Shown piece by piece: positions 42,389 through 55,121 of a stretch of 64,000 bases of DNA. A program made the position numbers and the translations under genes. Position 1 is the stretch's first letter. Each line of letters starts with the position of its first letter. Source of the stretch: Sepiola atlantica (taxonomy: Eukaryota > Mollusca > Cephalopoda > Sepiida > Sepiolidae). Where the stretch lies: NCBI GenBank assembly GCA_963556195.1, contig CAUVYP010000244.1:3844001-3908000 (forward strand). Reading direction: 5' to 3'. The notes beneath the pieces are model-generated. The model was not told where the DNA came from and made no database searches. It worked only from the letters and a program-made list of their open reading frames with translations.

Positions 42389-44389
42389 ACTAATAAGGTT
42401 TATCTCTAGTGTGGGATCATATATCTAGTCTTACATCAGATTACTTTGTAAATAGTTTACTACAAATTTCCCACAAATAAGGTTTCATGCTCTGTTTCTA
42501 TATCACTTAACTGAGATCTCAGAAATCAAGTGGCTCCTTCTTGTGACTAATACTTAATGAGACACAGTGCAGGACAGTATATGTATTGTTAAAGAATATG
42601 TTACATAAATGCTGAGAAACAAATTTCACAGACGTGTGCTTTCTCTCCAGTGTTTGTTTTTAAATGAGATTAATTCACGTGAATTAACACATTTCAGAAG
42701 ACTAACACTTCTATTCTATATATGTGTATAGGATACTTTCATTTTTCTCCACTGTGGCTGTTACCTGTGAATGAATAAGAAATGTTATTTAACAATTACG
42801 GCAATAATGAAAATAGATATATCAATTATATCTAAATATAACAGAAAAGTTTCATCCTGCAACCATCTTTGTAAATAAGTAATTATTAGACATGGGGCAA
42901 GTGATGTCTCTAACTTTAAATTGTAAACAGGATTTGGCCACCTGCTTAAAAATTTCTCTAGTAATAAATCTCATCTTTTAAATTCTAAATAAAACTTTTG
43001 TTTGATAATTCAACTTACGGATTCAGATCTTCTTGCATCTGAGCAAATGATATAATCGTTTTTATAAGCTTAAAAAGAAAGATATCAACGATATTGGATA
43101 CACAAATAAACGTAGTTACATTCAGTAAAATTTAGTAGAACATAAGTTGTTTAAAGCATTTCATTACAGGCTATTACTTTTCACTTTAAACCATATAAAA
43201 TGGCATTCAGCGTACCGAATTTGTTTAAAAAATCAGACATGTTAAAACAATAGTTCAAAATTCCCAGAATTTTACAGGATCTAATTTTAGTAGCTTTTTA
43301 TCATCACAAATAATTAGTAAAGATTTTACCTTTAAAATAGGGCAGGTGTAAAGTTAGAATATTACACGGATGAGAACCTATATGTTCGGTGAATACTACA
43401 CCTATAAGAATACATGTCTGAGCTAAGAGAATTTTCCAGTGAATGATGAGAACACATATGTCTGAGGTAACAAATCTCAGCAAAAATACTACATAGATGA
43501 GAAGAAATGTGTCTGAGACTAGAAACTCATTTCCTACTTAGTGTTTAGCTTAACTAGTAATGTCAGTCTCGACATGTACAGGAAGAGTGTCATCATACTC
43601 CTGGCAGGAAACATTAAAAATATTATTTTATCAGAGTCTTACCTGACACATGCCTTTGCATGTTTCACCTCTCTATTGCACACTCACAAAAAAGACAAAC
43701 AAGAGATAGAAAAAAATGCAAAATATATGTATAACATTAAACTGGCCAACGTACAATATAAACTGAATATAGACTGAGCTGATGATACCAATCACAGTTT
43801 GAAATATTTGATAATGAATCATAAATTCCAGAAAAGCATAGATTTCATGTGGCTTTTGAGGAGAAAACATTAATGTTAAAGAAGCAACACTAACCCTGGT
43901 TCTCCTCAGGATGATGGAACATTTTGGGTGCCACTCTTGTTTACTTGCTTTTTGAATGTCTTGAGATCGAAGTTAACACGCAAACAATTAATGTTACTCT
44001 CCTTTAAAAGACTTTGTACAAACAAATTTGACTAGTCTGTATGCACCTCTACTACATGCTTTCATGTAACAAGTAGGAAAGAGAAGAATACTATATAACT
44101 GAATGTTACACACTCAGAACTTCTGCTTATTGTTGTCATTTATTGTATGTAAGTCTATAGAAATTATTTCTTCTTTATTTGTTGAACTGATTTCATATAA
44201 GGTCATTTATTACTTATTCAAAATTGTTTGTGCTTAAATTTGAGAAAATCGTAGCTGAAAAGAAAATAAGATAAACTTCTACCCTCACAACTTATGCTTA
44301 TTCTCTACACAAATGAGATTTTACTTTCTTTAAACATCGTAATTTTTAATGTCCTAACGAGTCGCCAATTATCAAGGCCAAAATCTCAC
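42389..44389. other. Upstream region of ZNF copy B
   Basis: Matches copies A and C; includes the ancient SIDE relic at about 42484-42560. No gene. AT rich with short TGTCTGAG-containing repeats at 43380-43530. Confidence 0.55.
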
Positions 44390-45150
44390 TCAGTGTGTTA
44401 CAATCATAGGGGTAAATTCAGGAGCTAGGCAGCCCTGTTCACTATAGTTTGAATTTGATGCAAAGTTCTTTGCAAATATTTTGGCTTCATCAGATGCTGA
44501 GGAAATCACATCTGGTCCATTAATGATTGTTGGAATAGTGGGTGTACATCTGTTCAGAACCCTGTTTGTTATTTGCCAGAACTCATGGGAACCAAGCTCT
44601 GCTCAGCCACTCTAGATTTAATGCATTAGCCATAGGACCTTTTAGCATGTTTTTATAATTCTTTTGCAGTGGTTGCAAGCCGTCCTAAAATTAGCTTTGT
44701 TTTCAGAACATCTATTTCATTTGAAGCAACTGAAATAGTTATTTCTGTGAGGAATGGAAGTGGCAAATTCTATGGTGCAGTAAAGCTCGCCGTTTGGTTA
44801 TGTTCGAATTTCTTAAAGAATATGAAACTCTCAATACCAAAAATAGACCTATCAGTTATAGCAGATGCGACGATAAAGAACACACTTTTTTGACAAACGA
44901 AGTGAGGAGAATTGGTTGATATGTAAGATCTGAGTCTGTGCCAATCATATATCAAGTATCTATACACTCTGTGATGAAAAGGGACATCCAAGGTCTTTTT
45001 GAACTTTGTTTTGATCATAATTGAGACAACTTAGTGATCAGAAGTAATGCCTGATTGAAAATTATATATGGTTGCCTGTTGAGCTCCATAAATTACATAA
45101 TAGAAAAAATAACCTAAAGGCATCTCCTTCTCTGATCAAATACAGAATAG
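44390..45150 (-). pseudogene. Decayed CR1/jockey-like LINE, endonuclease end and linker
   Basis: The minus strand encodes QSGITSDH (about 45020-45045), the S-D-H motif of apurinic-type endonucleases. DWHRLRSYISTNSP and then NRCTPTI and SASDEAKIFAKNF-like blocks follow, typical of the link to RT. Stops interrupt. It occupies the same place in copy B as the RT part in copy A. Confidence 0.72.
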
Positions 45151-45808
45151 AGACTTATAACTTCTTTTAAATAGTAAATAATCCATTTTTAACACAAATA
45201 GGTCACGAATGAGTAGGTAAAATAAAATATTTTTGACTAATTTTTCAACTGTATTATCTAGGTCTGTGCAAAAATGGCCATCGCTTGTACTGACTATAGT
45301 TCTTAAAAGTGTCTTTTCTTAATTTTTATAGTAGTTTTTGTTTCACTTTTGATTGTGTTGATATCTAAAAGGAAACAAATGTACAATTACGTGTGAAAAA
45401 AATAGAATGAAAAATGTTATCAAAACAGTAGAAAAATCAGTTTAAACTGCAGATTCAATAAAATATGTTTAAAATTCGCTGGTAAGGTAAATATCGGTTT
45501 TCTGGAACTGTTTCAAAGATAATTATTAAATTAAAGTCTAAAGAGAGTGAATAACAAAAGAATGTACCTTTTTATTTTAGTAAAAATTGCTTAATTATAT
45601 TCCTCAAAAAGTGAAAGTTAGGTTCCAGACATCTTTTCGTAAACAGAAAATACGGCTACAAAATCTCAAAGTATGGAAGGCCCAAACTGCAGTAATAGTT
45701 TTTTTTTTAATTTTTACGTTACAAACTGTGTCAATTTTATTAATTATTTTTACATGATGATTCATTAAAATCTTGAACAATTACATTACTCGATTTATTC
45801 TTTAAGAA
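45151..45808. other. AT-rich flank, no gene
   Basis: The first 400 bp have no clear match in copy A; from about 45560 it matches 13910 onward. No gene seen. Confidence 0.4.
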
Positions 45809-47362
45809 TTAATGTAAATTTAAATTACATTAATTCTTAAAGAATAAATAATTAATTTATTGTTACGACACATGTAAGAATTTTTTACATGTATTGAGTT
45901 GTAACGATGAATTACATTAATTCTTTTAAAATAAAGCTAAACGAGTATTTTTTATTTTAAGTGTAAAAAATAAATTAAAGTTAATGATTACACTGAGAAT
46001 ATTCATTGAAATAAAAAGTTAAAACATTAAAAATTATTTATTAATAAACAGAATTCTATTATCAATAAATAATTATTTTAAACTTTTTAAATAACATTTA
46101 TTATTGAAATAATGACAAAACAAATACAAACTCACGTTTTATTTTTCCAAATAACTGACGATGGATTGTGAAATTAACGAAATTGTTGAATCTCTGAAAA
46201 TAAAATTTTGTGGACAATGTGGACGGAGTGAGTGGTGGTTGGGGAGTTAATCCCGCCTATTTATTTAAGAACAGAGCTACCATACCCCCCCAAGTCAATC
46301 GTTAGTAAAAAGTATCCAATTTTAAAAATGCTTTTTTTTCGTTATTGTCCTCATTCTCAATTTTTGTTTAATTTAAAGATTATAAAACATTTCTTATGCT
46401 GATGATGACACGTTCATGTGCGAAAGAGAAATATAATTACATCTCATTTTATATTTTCCAAGAAACTGTTATCATTAAAATATTTTTTGCAAATATATTT
46501 TGGGGGGGTGAAAAATATTGATTAAGCAATAATTTAAGAAATTAATCTTTCTTTGAGTTATAGTGATTTTATTAACACGGAGTTTAGGGGCCTTTTTCGT
46601 AATAAAAAAGAAATAATTAAAAATAATAATTTTAAACATCTACATTGGTTTATTTTCATTTTTTGTATGCATACATTTTTTTAATTAATACATAAAAATA
46701 TATCTTTAGTAAAGTTGTATTTTGTTTAATAAAATAATACATTTTCGCTGAGATAAAAAAAAATGGTTTCATTATATTACGTGATCGTTGCTTAAAAAAT
46801 ACTGAAAATTTCATTAAAGTTGGTTGATTTCCTGAATTTTGATGAATTTTAAGGTGAAGGTGGGTATAAAATGATGGGAATCTTTTACTACAATCAACAA
46901 AAGGAAAAAAGTGTGAAAAACAAAACAAATGCGCAACAAATAAATGTTAGTAAAGGCAAGTTAAGTTACTCATCTACCTACCTGAATAATTCTATTTGTG
47001 TTTTAACTTATTTTAAAGGGTAGTTTTGTTGTTCAAAACAGTCGGTGTTGACTGCTCGAAAAAAATTAAAATGGAGGCTCGCCCATAACCAGGACTTGAA
47101 AATCGATAAAAAATCGAAAACTAAACAATACACTGATAGAAACGCATAAATAAATGTCAACAATCATGCGAAAATGTAATGTCTTATCAGTTTCTATTAG
47201 TATATTGTTTCGTGTTCGATTTTTTATCGATTTTAAAGTCCATTTTGATTAATAAATACTGAAAATTTGATTAAAATTGCTTGATTTCCTGAATTTTAGT
47301 GAATTTTAAGGTGAGGGGGGGGGGAGTAAATGTTTTTACATTTTGGAAATCGGCCATTGATT
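45809..47362. other. Copy-B-specific 1.55-kb block
   Basis: Absent from copy A, where ...TTCTTTAAGAAT runs directly into TTTTGCACGTACC. At its left edge is a palindrome with 23-bp arms and a 7-base centre (about 45797-45850). Inside: a direct repeat of about 62 bp (46800-46865 and 47256-47321) and an inverted repeat of about 52 bp arms (47091-47142 and 47190-47243). No coding frame is credible. It could be an insertion here or a deletion in copy A. Confidence 0.65.
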
Positions 47363-48589
47363 TTGCACGTACCTAGATTATCAAATAATTTATGTCGCCA
47401 AAAGTAACGTTTACCGAAGTAGGTTTTTCATTTTTGACTTGGCCAAACTAGAATAAAGTGCAAGTATAGAATAATACAGAAAATATATTAATTACTGTAT
47501 AAAATTATAATTAAGTTTAATCAGATGATCTTAATGTGCGAAAATCTGAGAATTAAGAAACAATAAAAAAGATTAAATTGAATTCAGTTGAATTTCTTTG
47601 TTGATTGCATCAAATTTAAACATTTACAACGAAAAGCTTTTTAAAATTTTAACATAAAATTTAGTCGTAAAGTTAGAATACAACGTTAAAATAAATAGTC
47701 TAATTTAAAACCCCATTATTTACATGTGTTAACTATTCTGTCCCTACACTTGAAATGCTTTTTAAAACTCGAAATTCAGTCATAAAATGACGCAATGAAA
47801 ACAATTTCGGTAGTTGTTGAACTTACCTTTATGTATTTCTTTCATCTTTTGTTATAAACATGAAATTGATATAATAATCAAATGTTAAGATTTTAAATCT
47901 AAATTTCTTCTTTGAGATATAAATTATTCTGTTTTGAAAGACATCGAAGAATGAGTCAAAAAGGGAGATAATTCGGTATTTTTTACTATCTCACCCGGCG
48001 CAGTTTACGCCCTAAAAAAATTCAAATTCTACTTTTTTTTGTAATTACATTTGAATAGACTGAAAAATATCCGCAAAGAAGGAATTAATTTTGTTCTTTT
48101 AATATTTAAGATTTTAAAGTTGGGGATCACGTTACTTTATAAATTTAACGTAAAATAAACACCCATTTCCTGTCAAGTTAGCGTTACGAGACTTGTAATC
48201 GACTTAAGTTTCCAATGGGGGGGGGGGGGTATACTTATATAATAAAAACACGTAGAAATTTAGCCAATTTAGTTTTTTTCTGGTTTAAATATAAATGGGT
48301 AAATAAATGGGGGGGGGGGGGCTCTTTTAATCTGAAATTAGCGAATTATAGCAAAATAAATAAATAAAATCAACCATGATGGAAAATACTTGTGTTTTGG
48401 CGAAGTAAGAAATACATAGATAAAAAACACTTAAAACATTTGGTACTTCTGCAGTTTACGAACCGTGCTGAAATAATAACATTAATATTTTGAAACCTAT
48501 TGTTATCATGCGAGGGGGGGTGTAAACTAATCTATACAATGAGAATTGTTTTTTTCATGAAAATTGTTTTTTTGGGGGGGGGGGGGCGG
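47363..48589. other. Duplicated flank with two empty sites
   Basis: Matches copy A without its insertions: 47873-47881 (AATAATCAA, fold-back transposon) and about 47955-47965 (Ty3-type element). No gene. Confidence 0.75.
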
Positions 48590-48902
48590 TTACGAATGTT
48601 AAGGTTAGGGAATAAGGGTTTGGGTTGGAGGGGGTCAAAGTTTTAGGGTTAAACAATTAGTTTTAGGGTTAAACAATTAGTTTTAGGGTTAGGGAAATAG
48701 ATTTGAGGATGGTCCGAGATTTAGGCTTAGGGAATTAAGGTTAGGGTTGGGTGAGTCCGAGTTTAAGTGTTAGGGAATTAAGGTTTGGGTTGGGGGTGGT
48801 CCGAGTTTTAGGGTTAAGGAAATAGAGTTGAGGGTTGAGGGGGGTCAGAGTGTTAGTGTTAGGGAATTAAGGTTAGGGTTGAAGGTGGTCCGAGTTTTAG
48901 TG
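48590..48902. repeat. Degenerate TTAGGG-type repeat, left part
   Basis: Same composition as 21046-21590. Split by the solo LTR, with AGTG on both sides. Confidence 0.85.
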
Positions 48903-50200
48903 TGTCGGGGCCCGACACGCCGCGACGTTTGTTTACGTTTGAAAAAGACGTCATCTTAAAAAAACTTAAACAGCAGCAGCAGTCGCGTTTCCTTTGTTCG
49001 GCACTCCCTCGGAGAAAAACAGCAGCAGCTTCAAATCGCCATTTTTTGTTCACTGTGACTCAGCAAAAACACGGCAAGTGAAGATATCCCTTATTTCTCC
49101 CTTATAGGAATACAAATGCGTTTCCCGACTGTACCGAAAAACCCACTAATACATCCACGACACCGGTCGGCAATGTAATACAACGAAAGATCTTTTCGGT
49201 ATTTATTTATCGAAATTAATCTCTTTCACAGGACCAACGCAAGTAACTTGTCACATGTTACATGAGATCTCCCGTTTTCGACTAAAAACTTCGGCTCAAC
49301 CGGGGGGGTCAGGAGACCCCCACGTCGGCAGTTCCGAACTCCTGCATCTGCAGTTCTGAGTTCCTGCTCTCCAGCAGTCCGAACGTCGACAGCAGCCGCA
49401 ACTCCAGCAGCAGCAGCAAAGATACAAACAGCCCTTTTCAGGGCTATGAATGCGTACTCTCTTTGCTGTCTGCATCTCCAGTTCCTGCTCCAGCTCTCTC
49501 CTGCACCTGCTCCTGCAGTCCAGAGTTCCTGCGCCAGCACTCTCCTGCTCCAGCACCCCGCAGTCCAGAGTTCCTGCGCCAACACTCTCCTGCTCCAGCA
49601 CCCTGCAGTCCAGAGTTCCTGCGCCAGCACTCTCCTGCTCCAGCAAGTCCAGAGTTCTTGCGCCAGCACTTTCCTGCTCCAGCATCCTGCAGTCCAGAGT
49701 TCTTGCACTAGCACTCTCCTGCTCCAGCTCCCTGCAGTCCAGAGTTTCCTGCACCAGCACTCTCCTGCTCCAGCATCCTGCAGTCCCGAGTTCTTGCACC
49801 AGCACTCTCCTGCTCCAGCTCCCTGCAGTCCAGAGTTTCCTACTCCAGCACTCTCCTGCTCCAGCATCCTGCAGTCCAGAGTTCTTGCGCCAGCACTCTC
49901 CTGCTCCAACTCCCTGCAGTCCAGAGTTTCCTGCACCAGCACTCTCCTACTCCAGCATCCCTGCAGTCCCGAGTTCCTGCTCCAGCACCCTGCAGTCCTG
50001 AGCTCCTGCACCACTCCTGATCCAGTGACACCATCTCATTTCACTTGTTATTACCATATGGTAAATAAACATCCGTCTTTAAACTGTTCACCAGTTGTTA
50101 GTCATCTCTTCTTTGCCATTTTTGCCGTTTACTTGCCCGTGTCCACCTTTTCTTAGTTGTTGGGGCCGATCGATCACACCGGTCGGTCGGTCCCGCAACA
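48903..50200. mobile_element. Solo LTR, 1298 bp, with internal minisatellite
   Basis: Starts TGTCGGGGCCCGACA and ends CCCGCAACA, within a 4-bp duplication AGTG (48899-48902, 50201-50204). TG...CA ends and a short target duplication fit an LTR; no internal coding region remains. GTAAATAAACATCC near 50060 could be a poly(A) signal. It is much more GC rich than its surroundings. A DNA-transposon origin is possible but less likely. Confidence 0.75.
49480..50010. repeat. About 45-bp minisatellite in the solo LTR
   Basis: Eleven or so units of CTCCTGCTCCAGCACCCTGC then AGTCCAGAGTTCCTGCGCCA. Each unit has a PstI-like CTGCAG. Several frames are open on both strands because the unit lacks stops; these are not genes. 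Confidence 0.9.
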
Positions 50201-50545
50201 AGTGTTAGGGAAATAAGGTTTGGGTTGGGGGTGGTCCGAGGTTTAGTGTTAGGGAATTAAGGTTTGGGTTGGAGGTGGTCCGAGTTTTAGGGTTAAAGAA
50301 ATAGAGTTGAGGGGGGTCAGAGTGTTAGGGTTAAGGAATTAAGGTTAGGGTTGAAGGTGGTCCGAGTTTTAGTGTTAGGTAATTAGGGTTAGGGGAATCC
50401 CGAGTTTTTGGGTTAGAAAATTAAGATTTAGGTTGGGGGAGTTCGAGTTTTTGGGTTAGGTGGGTCAGAGTGTTACTGTTAGGGAATTAGATTTAGGGTT
50501 AAGGAATTAGAGTTAGTGTTAGAGTATTAGGGTTTTAAAAATGTT
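50201..50545. repeat. Degenerate TTAGGG-type repeat, right part
   Basis: Continuation of 48590-48902 after the solo LTR. Confidence 0.85.
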
Positions 50546-51344
50546 ATTCCCCTCCCTAATTCGAAAATCAAGTCGATTATATGTCTAAATTTGGCTAAAT
50601 TTCCAGGTGTTTTTATTGGAAAAGTAAAAAAAAAATCCTCTCCTTAAAATTGGAAACTAAGTCGATTACATGTCTCTTTTCACGCTAACTGGCCGGAAAA
50701 TGGGTGATCATTTTAGGTCAAATTTATAAAGGAAAGTGATCCCCAACTTTAAATATATATATATTTTTAAATTTAATTCTTTCTTAGTATATTTTTTTAG
50801 GCTGTTTAAATGTACTTACACAAAAAAAGTAGAATGTGAACTTAATTAGGGGATAAACTGCGTCTGGTAAGATAGTCAAAAATTACTGATAATTTAATAT
50901 AAAGTCAACAAGGGAGATAATTCAGTGCAACTAAAACAAAACCGATCGTCTCCATTGTCTTTGAATAGGAATACATTAATAAATGGCAATTATAGAGCAG
51001 TGCTGGCATTTTGGCTAGGAAGAAAGTATAGTATCTGTTCCGATGGATACTGCACCCTATAGACCGGTGTCGTCTTGTCCTTCGGGGCTTGATTCCGCCA
51101 GTCTGTGGGTTTGTCCTGTGCCGTTCTAGGAGGTCCACCCACCCAGGCTTTGTCTACCCTCTTTGGAGAAGGGTAAGTTTATTGCTTACTGCCAGAGGCG
51201 CGCCTACCAGGGAATGCCGACGGAGCTGCCCAGTTCAAGTCAGCTAGATATTTTTTGCTAAATTGTAGAATAACAACTTGTGTTAAATCACTTGCCCCCC
51301 CCCCTCTAAAGAAGGAGATTCTACTTTTTTTTAAATAGAGAATT
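50546..51344. other. Duplicated DNA, no recognised gene
   Basis: Matches copy A 21591-22242 plus a stretch near 20450-20700 in inverted sense around 50690-50790. No gene. Confidence 0.45.
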
Positions 51345-51545
51345 ACGTGTGAACAGTCTGAAAAACTTTTCTTGGCTTTGCCAGATTCCAGGACCAAAAT
51401 TCATCTGGTCTGGTCGAGTATCCAGCTTAGTGTTTTTACTTGTGATAACATCATTAGGAGAAGGTGCACTATTACTTTCCTTTTTTGTATGAGCCAGTGT
51501 GTAGCCATGTTTAGACAATCTTAGTTAAGCTTTGAATACAATGTT
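51345..51545 (-). mobile_element. Relic of LINE 5' region, copy B
   Basis: Same relic as 22243-22440; shows the insertion predates the duplication. Confidence 0.75.
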
Positions 51546-51829
51546 ATTTTGAATATTGTGTGATGGTACAGTTAAATAAGCCTCACTTTTTACAAAAGGT
51601 CAAAATAATTGCAACACAAGTTTTTTGAACAATGCATTTCTATAAAGTCCCTATTTTAACAGTAAAAATCGAAAAAAATCAACTGATGTGAAATATACAA
51701 ATCTAGCACTTTTTTATCAACAAATTCTCTGTATTTTTACAGTGAACGTGATGTACGATATTAATCGTGCCAAAACATCACAAAAAATTATGAATAAAAT
51801 TGACAATATGAAATGATGTACATTGGATG

Positions 51830-52112
51830 CGTTGTAGCAGTTACATGATTAAGATGAGACCTAAGCAGGGGTAATGTAGCACTTTAATGATAAGGATTAC
51901 GCCTAAGCAGGGGGTAATGTAGCAGCATAATAATTAAGATTACACCTAAGAAAGGAGTAATGTAGGATTTTAATGATTAAGATTACGCCTAAGCAAGGGG
52001 TAATGTAGCATTTTTATGATTAAGATTACGCATAAGAAAGTTGTAATGTAGCATTTTAATGAATCAGATTTACCTAAGCAGGGGGTAATGTAGCAGGTTA
52101 ATGATTAATATC
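51830..52112. repeat. 43-bp satellite, about seven units
   Basis: Same unit as 22620-24035, far fewer copies. Confidence 0.9.
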
Positions 52113-53477
52113 TATTTTCTTTTGTAAAAACATGTAATCACTTGTAAACTGATTGGTATGTAGTTCAGTAAGATAACACATGAATGTTTTCACTCATGTA
52201 GAAATACACTGGGCGAGTAGAAAACTTGCATATCACCATATAAAATTTCACATCTCAGTCAATTTCTTGTCTATTCTTTTGAATACTATATAGGATAGCA
52301 TATTGCTTACATAAAATTTCACCTGCATCTGATTCAGATTCAAGATTTTTCATCACTTTTAATTTTGGCATAGAATATCCAATTTAATAACTTCAGACGA
52401 ATCTCTGTCAATCTGGCACTTTTCAATCAGTCTGTAGGTGCAAAATTTCCCATGCATATTAGGGTAACACAATAAGCTTGCAGAGGTTTGTGCTCTCAGA
52501 GTGCTTTTGTTATTTATTTTTTGACATCATGGCATCTACATCCAGGAAAAAAATCTTCATGTGTTGTCCTCCAATAATCGGTGCTACACATTTCAGACGT
52601 CTCATTAGCTATAATTGTTTGAGCCTTACAATACAGTGGCTGGTCAAATTAGATATCAGTTGTGTTGTTATCATTTTCTTGGTCAATCAGGAATATAAAG
52701 GTAGAATAGATATATGACATATTTGATGGATCTAAGTCAATGATAGGCAGAAACGCTACAGTCCCTCTAAACGATTTCATTTGTGTATCATTTGCATGTA
52801 TCCAGAACACCTTATATGTGTCCATTGCTGAAACAGGGAAACAGTTCACGGTATCTCAAGTAAATATGGGGATTTAGGGAAATGATCTCAAAACTTTGCC
52901 GGACTCAGCAAAATTATGGGGATTATATTTATATTTGTTCTATTTGAAAATTCCTTCCTCCCACTTCTGACCCCTGCAAAAATTTCCAACTATTTACTCA
53001 CGCTTCTAACACTTGCAAAAATTGTTGACTCCTGACCCCTTCAAAAATTGTTAACTCCTGACCCCTGCATAATTCCTGACAGACTACATCCCTAGAATGT
53101 TATTTATTTAAAGAGTATAATCGTTTTGTACTAGATGTGTATATTTGCGAAAAAGATGAATATTAATAAATAAATTATATTCTGCAGATCTTCAACACAG
53201 CATTGATTTGAAATAGTTGATGGATCAGTTAGTCAAGTTGCATGCGATCCTCACATCATCGGACTATATTTAGTACCGAGTCACTCAGAATGCAACACTG
53301 TATAACTCCACAGAATAGTATCACAAATAGATGAGAAATTTATTTGTTTGAGTTACTCTGAATTTTTTAATTTGGAGAAATATTCTAAGGAATTCTTTGA
53401 ATATTGACCAATATGTTTTACTTTTAACCTCTTTATTTGTATGAAAAGAATGTTTTCAAAGATTATTTTCTATCAAA
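52113..53477. other. Duplicated DNA, no recognised gene
   Basis: Close match to 24036-25445; ends where L4 begins. Confidence 0.5.
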
Positions 53478-53485
53478 TCTTCTAA

Positions 53486-55121
53486 TTCAGGTATTTACAT
53501 ACTTTGTTGTGGCGGGCAGTGTAATGACCATCAGCCAAAAGGATCTTGCATCCAGACATTAGGTGGCTTGGACTTTCAATAGCCGAACGGCAGAACCTGC
53601 ACTGGTCAGTTTTTTGTAGACCCGCCATTTTCTTAAATCCATTAGTAAGTAGGCCTTGGTCTTGTGCAGCTATTAGTATCTGTTCCTCATCAAACGGGAA
53701 GTTGCACTTCTTGAGCCATTTTAGTGAAGCCTCCTTGTCGATATAGCTCTGGTTGAGTTCTTCAATGAACTTTCCTGCTCTTTTATTATTTCGCCAACCA
53801 TTCTAGTCTGGTCTTTAGCTCCTTTTTCGTGTACTCCTCCCTCTTCTTGCGCGCCATCAGGGTTGCTGGGTTGTTATCATCTTTGCTAGTGGTTTCCACT
53901 GAAATTATCGGCTAGTTTTGTTGTTGAGGTCTTCTGAGGAAGGTATTTGGTGTGATGTTCATTCACCATTTTCATTTTTTGATCACAGAAGCTCTTTATA
54001 TATTGCCCCACACTGACCATTGAGGCTCGGTAGGCATGATTGATCTCAATGAGGCCCAGACCACCTTCTCTTCGCGGTAAGTATAGCCTGTACATACACT
54101 GATGTCGGTAAATGACTTTATTTTGTGCAAGCATTTTCCGAGTTTTTGTATCCAGGTTATTGACGTAGCATTGTGGCCAATCGATTATGCCGAACCCGTA
54201 GGAAACGACAGGTATTGCAAGTTGGTTCATGGCAGTTATTTTATTTTTATGAGAGTTCTGATGTGAGGATTTTTTTCAGACGCTTTATATATTCTCCCTG
54301 TACCTTCTCTCATCTTTCCGTGCTCAAGCGTCTCATTCGCCTCTACTCCAAGGTATTTATAGACAGCATCTTCTCCTAGGTCTTCAATAGAGCCAGTGTT
54401 AATATTAAGATGTTCTGATGCTGTCTTTTTCCCTTTCTTTATTGTGCATTTAGCACATTTTTCGAATCCAAAGCCATGCCGATGTCTTCTGTGTAATCTT
54501 TTACAATTTCTATCAGAGAGAGGATTGTCTCTCAGATTCTGCATAGAGTTTGAGATCGTCCATAAAGAGGAGATGATTTATTCTTTTATTTTCATCCTTC
54601 TTTCTGCCTCTGCTAAGGTTGTATCCAGCATTTGATCTTTTAAGTAGCTTACTCAGTGGATCCATTGTGAGGCAAAAGAGAAGCGGTGAGAGGCTGCCTC
54701 CTTCGATTATTCCTCACTGAATCTTAATGTTTGGAGTCTGAATTTTTCCTTCCATATGGTGAAGCGTGATTGATGTGCACAATCTGGTCATTTGCATTTG
54801 GAGGAATGACCTTATATCTTCGTGGACATTGTACAAGTCCAAACAGCGGAGTATCCAGAAGTGAGGTATACTATCAAAGGCCTTTTTGTAATCAATCCAG
54901 GCCATTGAGAGGTTTCTCTGCCTCTTTTTACAGTCCTCCAGGATTGTTCTGTTTACAAGGAGTTGGTCTTTTGTGCCAAGTCTTTTCCTGGTACATCCCT
55001 TCTGCTCACTTTCAAGGTAGTCGCCGGCAGCTAGATGTTCATATGTTGCATCAGCAATAATCCCTGTTCGCAGCTTGTAGGTTGTAGTTAGGCAGCAGAT
55101 AGGCCTGTATCTTTTAACCAA
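53486..55121 (-). pseudogene. LINE L4 RT core and thumb, broken
   Basis: Frames 54714-55121, 54236-54544 and 53886-54230 hold AWIDYKKAFDSIPHFW, then a damaged QGDS motif (TGA just before it; EGGS in place of QGDS), the KYLGVEANE block and YRASMVSVG. The A-run before FMDD is in frame in this copy (NKRINHLLFMDD), unlike L1 and L2. Multiple shifts; not functional. Confidence 0.85.

Larger units (their letters stand above)
42355..53477. repeat. Segmental duplication, copy B
   Basis: Collinear with copy A (9985-25445) without the latter's late insertions, and so serving as the empty-site reference. Copy-B-specific DNA: about 45809-47362 and 48903-50200. The right end joins LINE L4 at 53477/53478. 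Confidence 0.9.

Noticed and set aside
46656..46928. 90-residue minus-strand frame
   Set aside because: Low-complexity Phe/Lys/Ile composition in AT-rich DNA; likely chance.
49446..50156. Long overlapping open frames on both strands
   Set aside because: They run through a 45-bp minisatellite whose unit lacks stops in several frames; Ser/Pro/Gln or Cys/Trp/Arg repeats with no domain.
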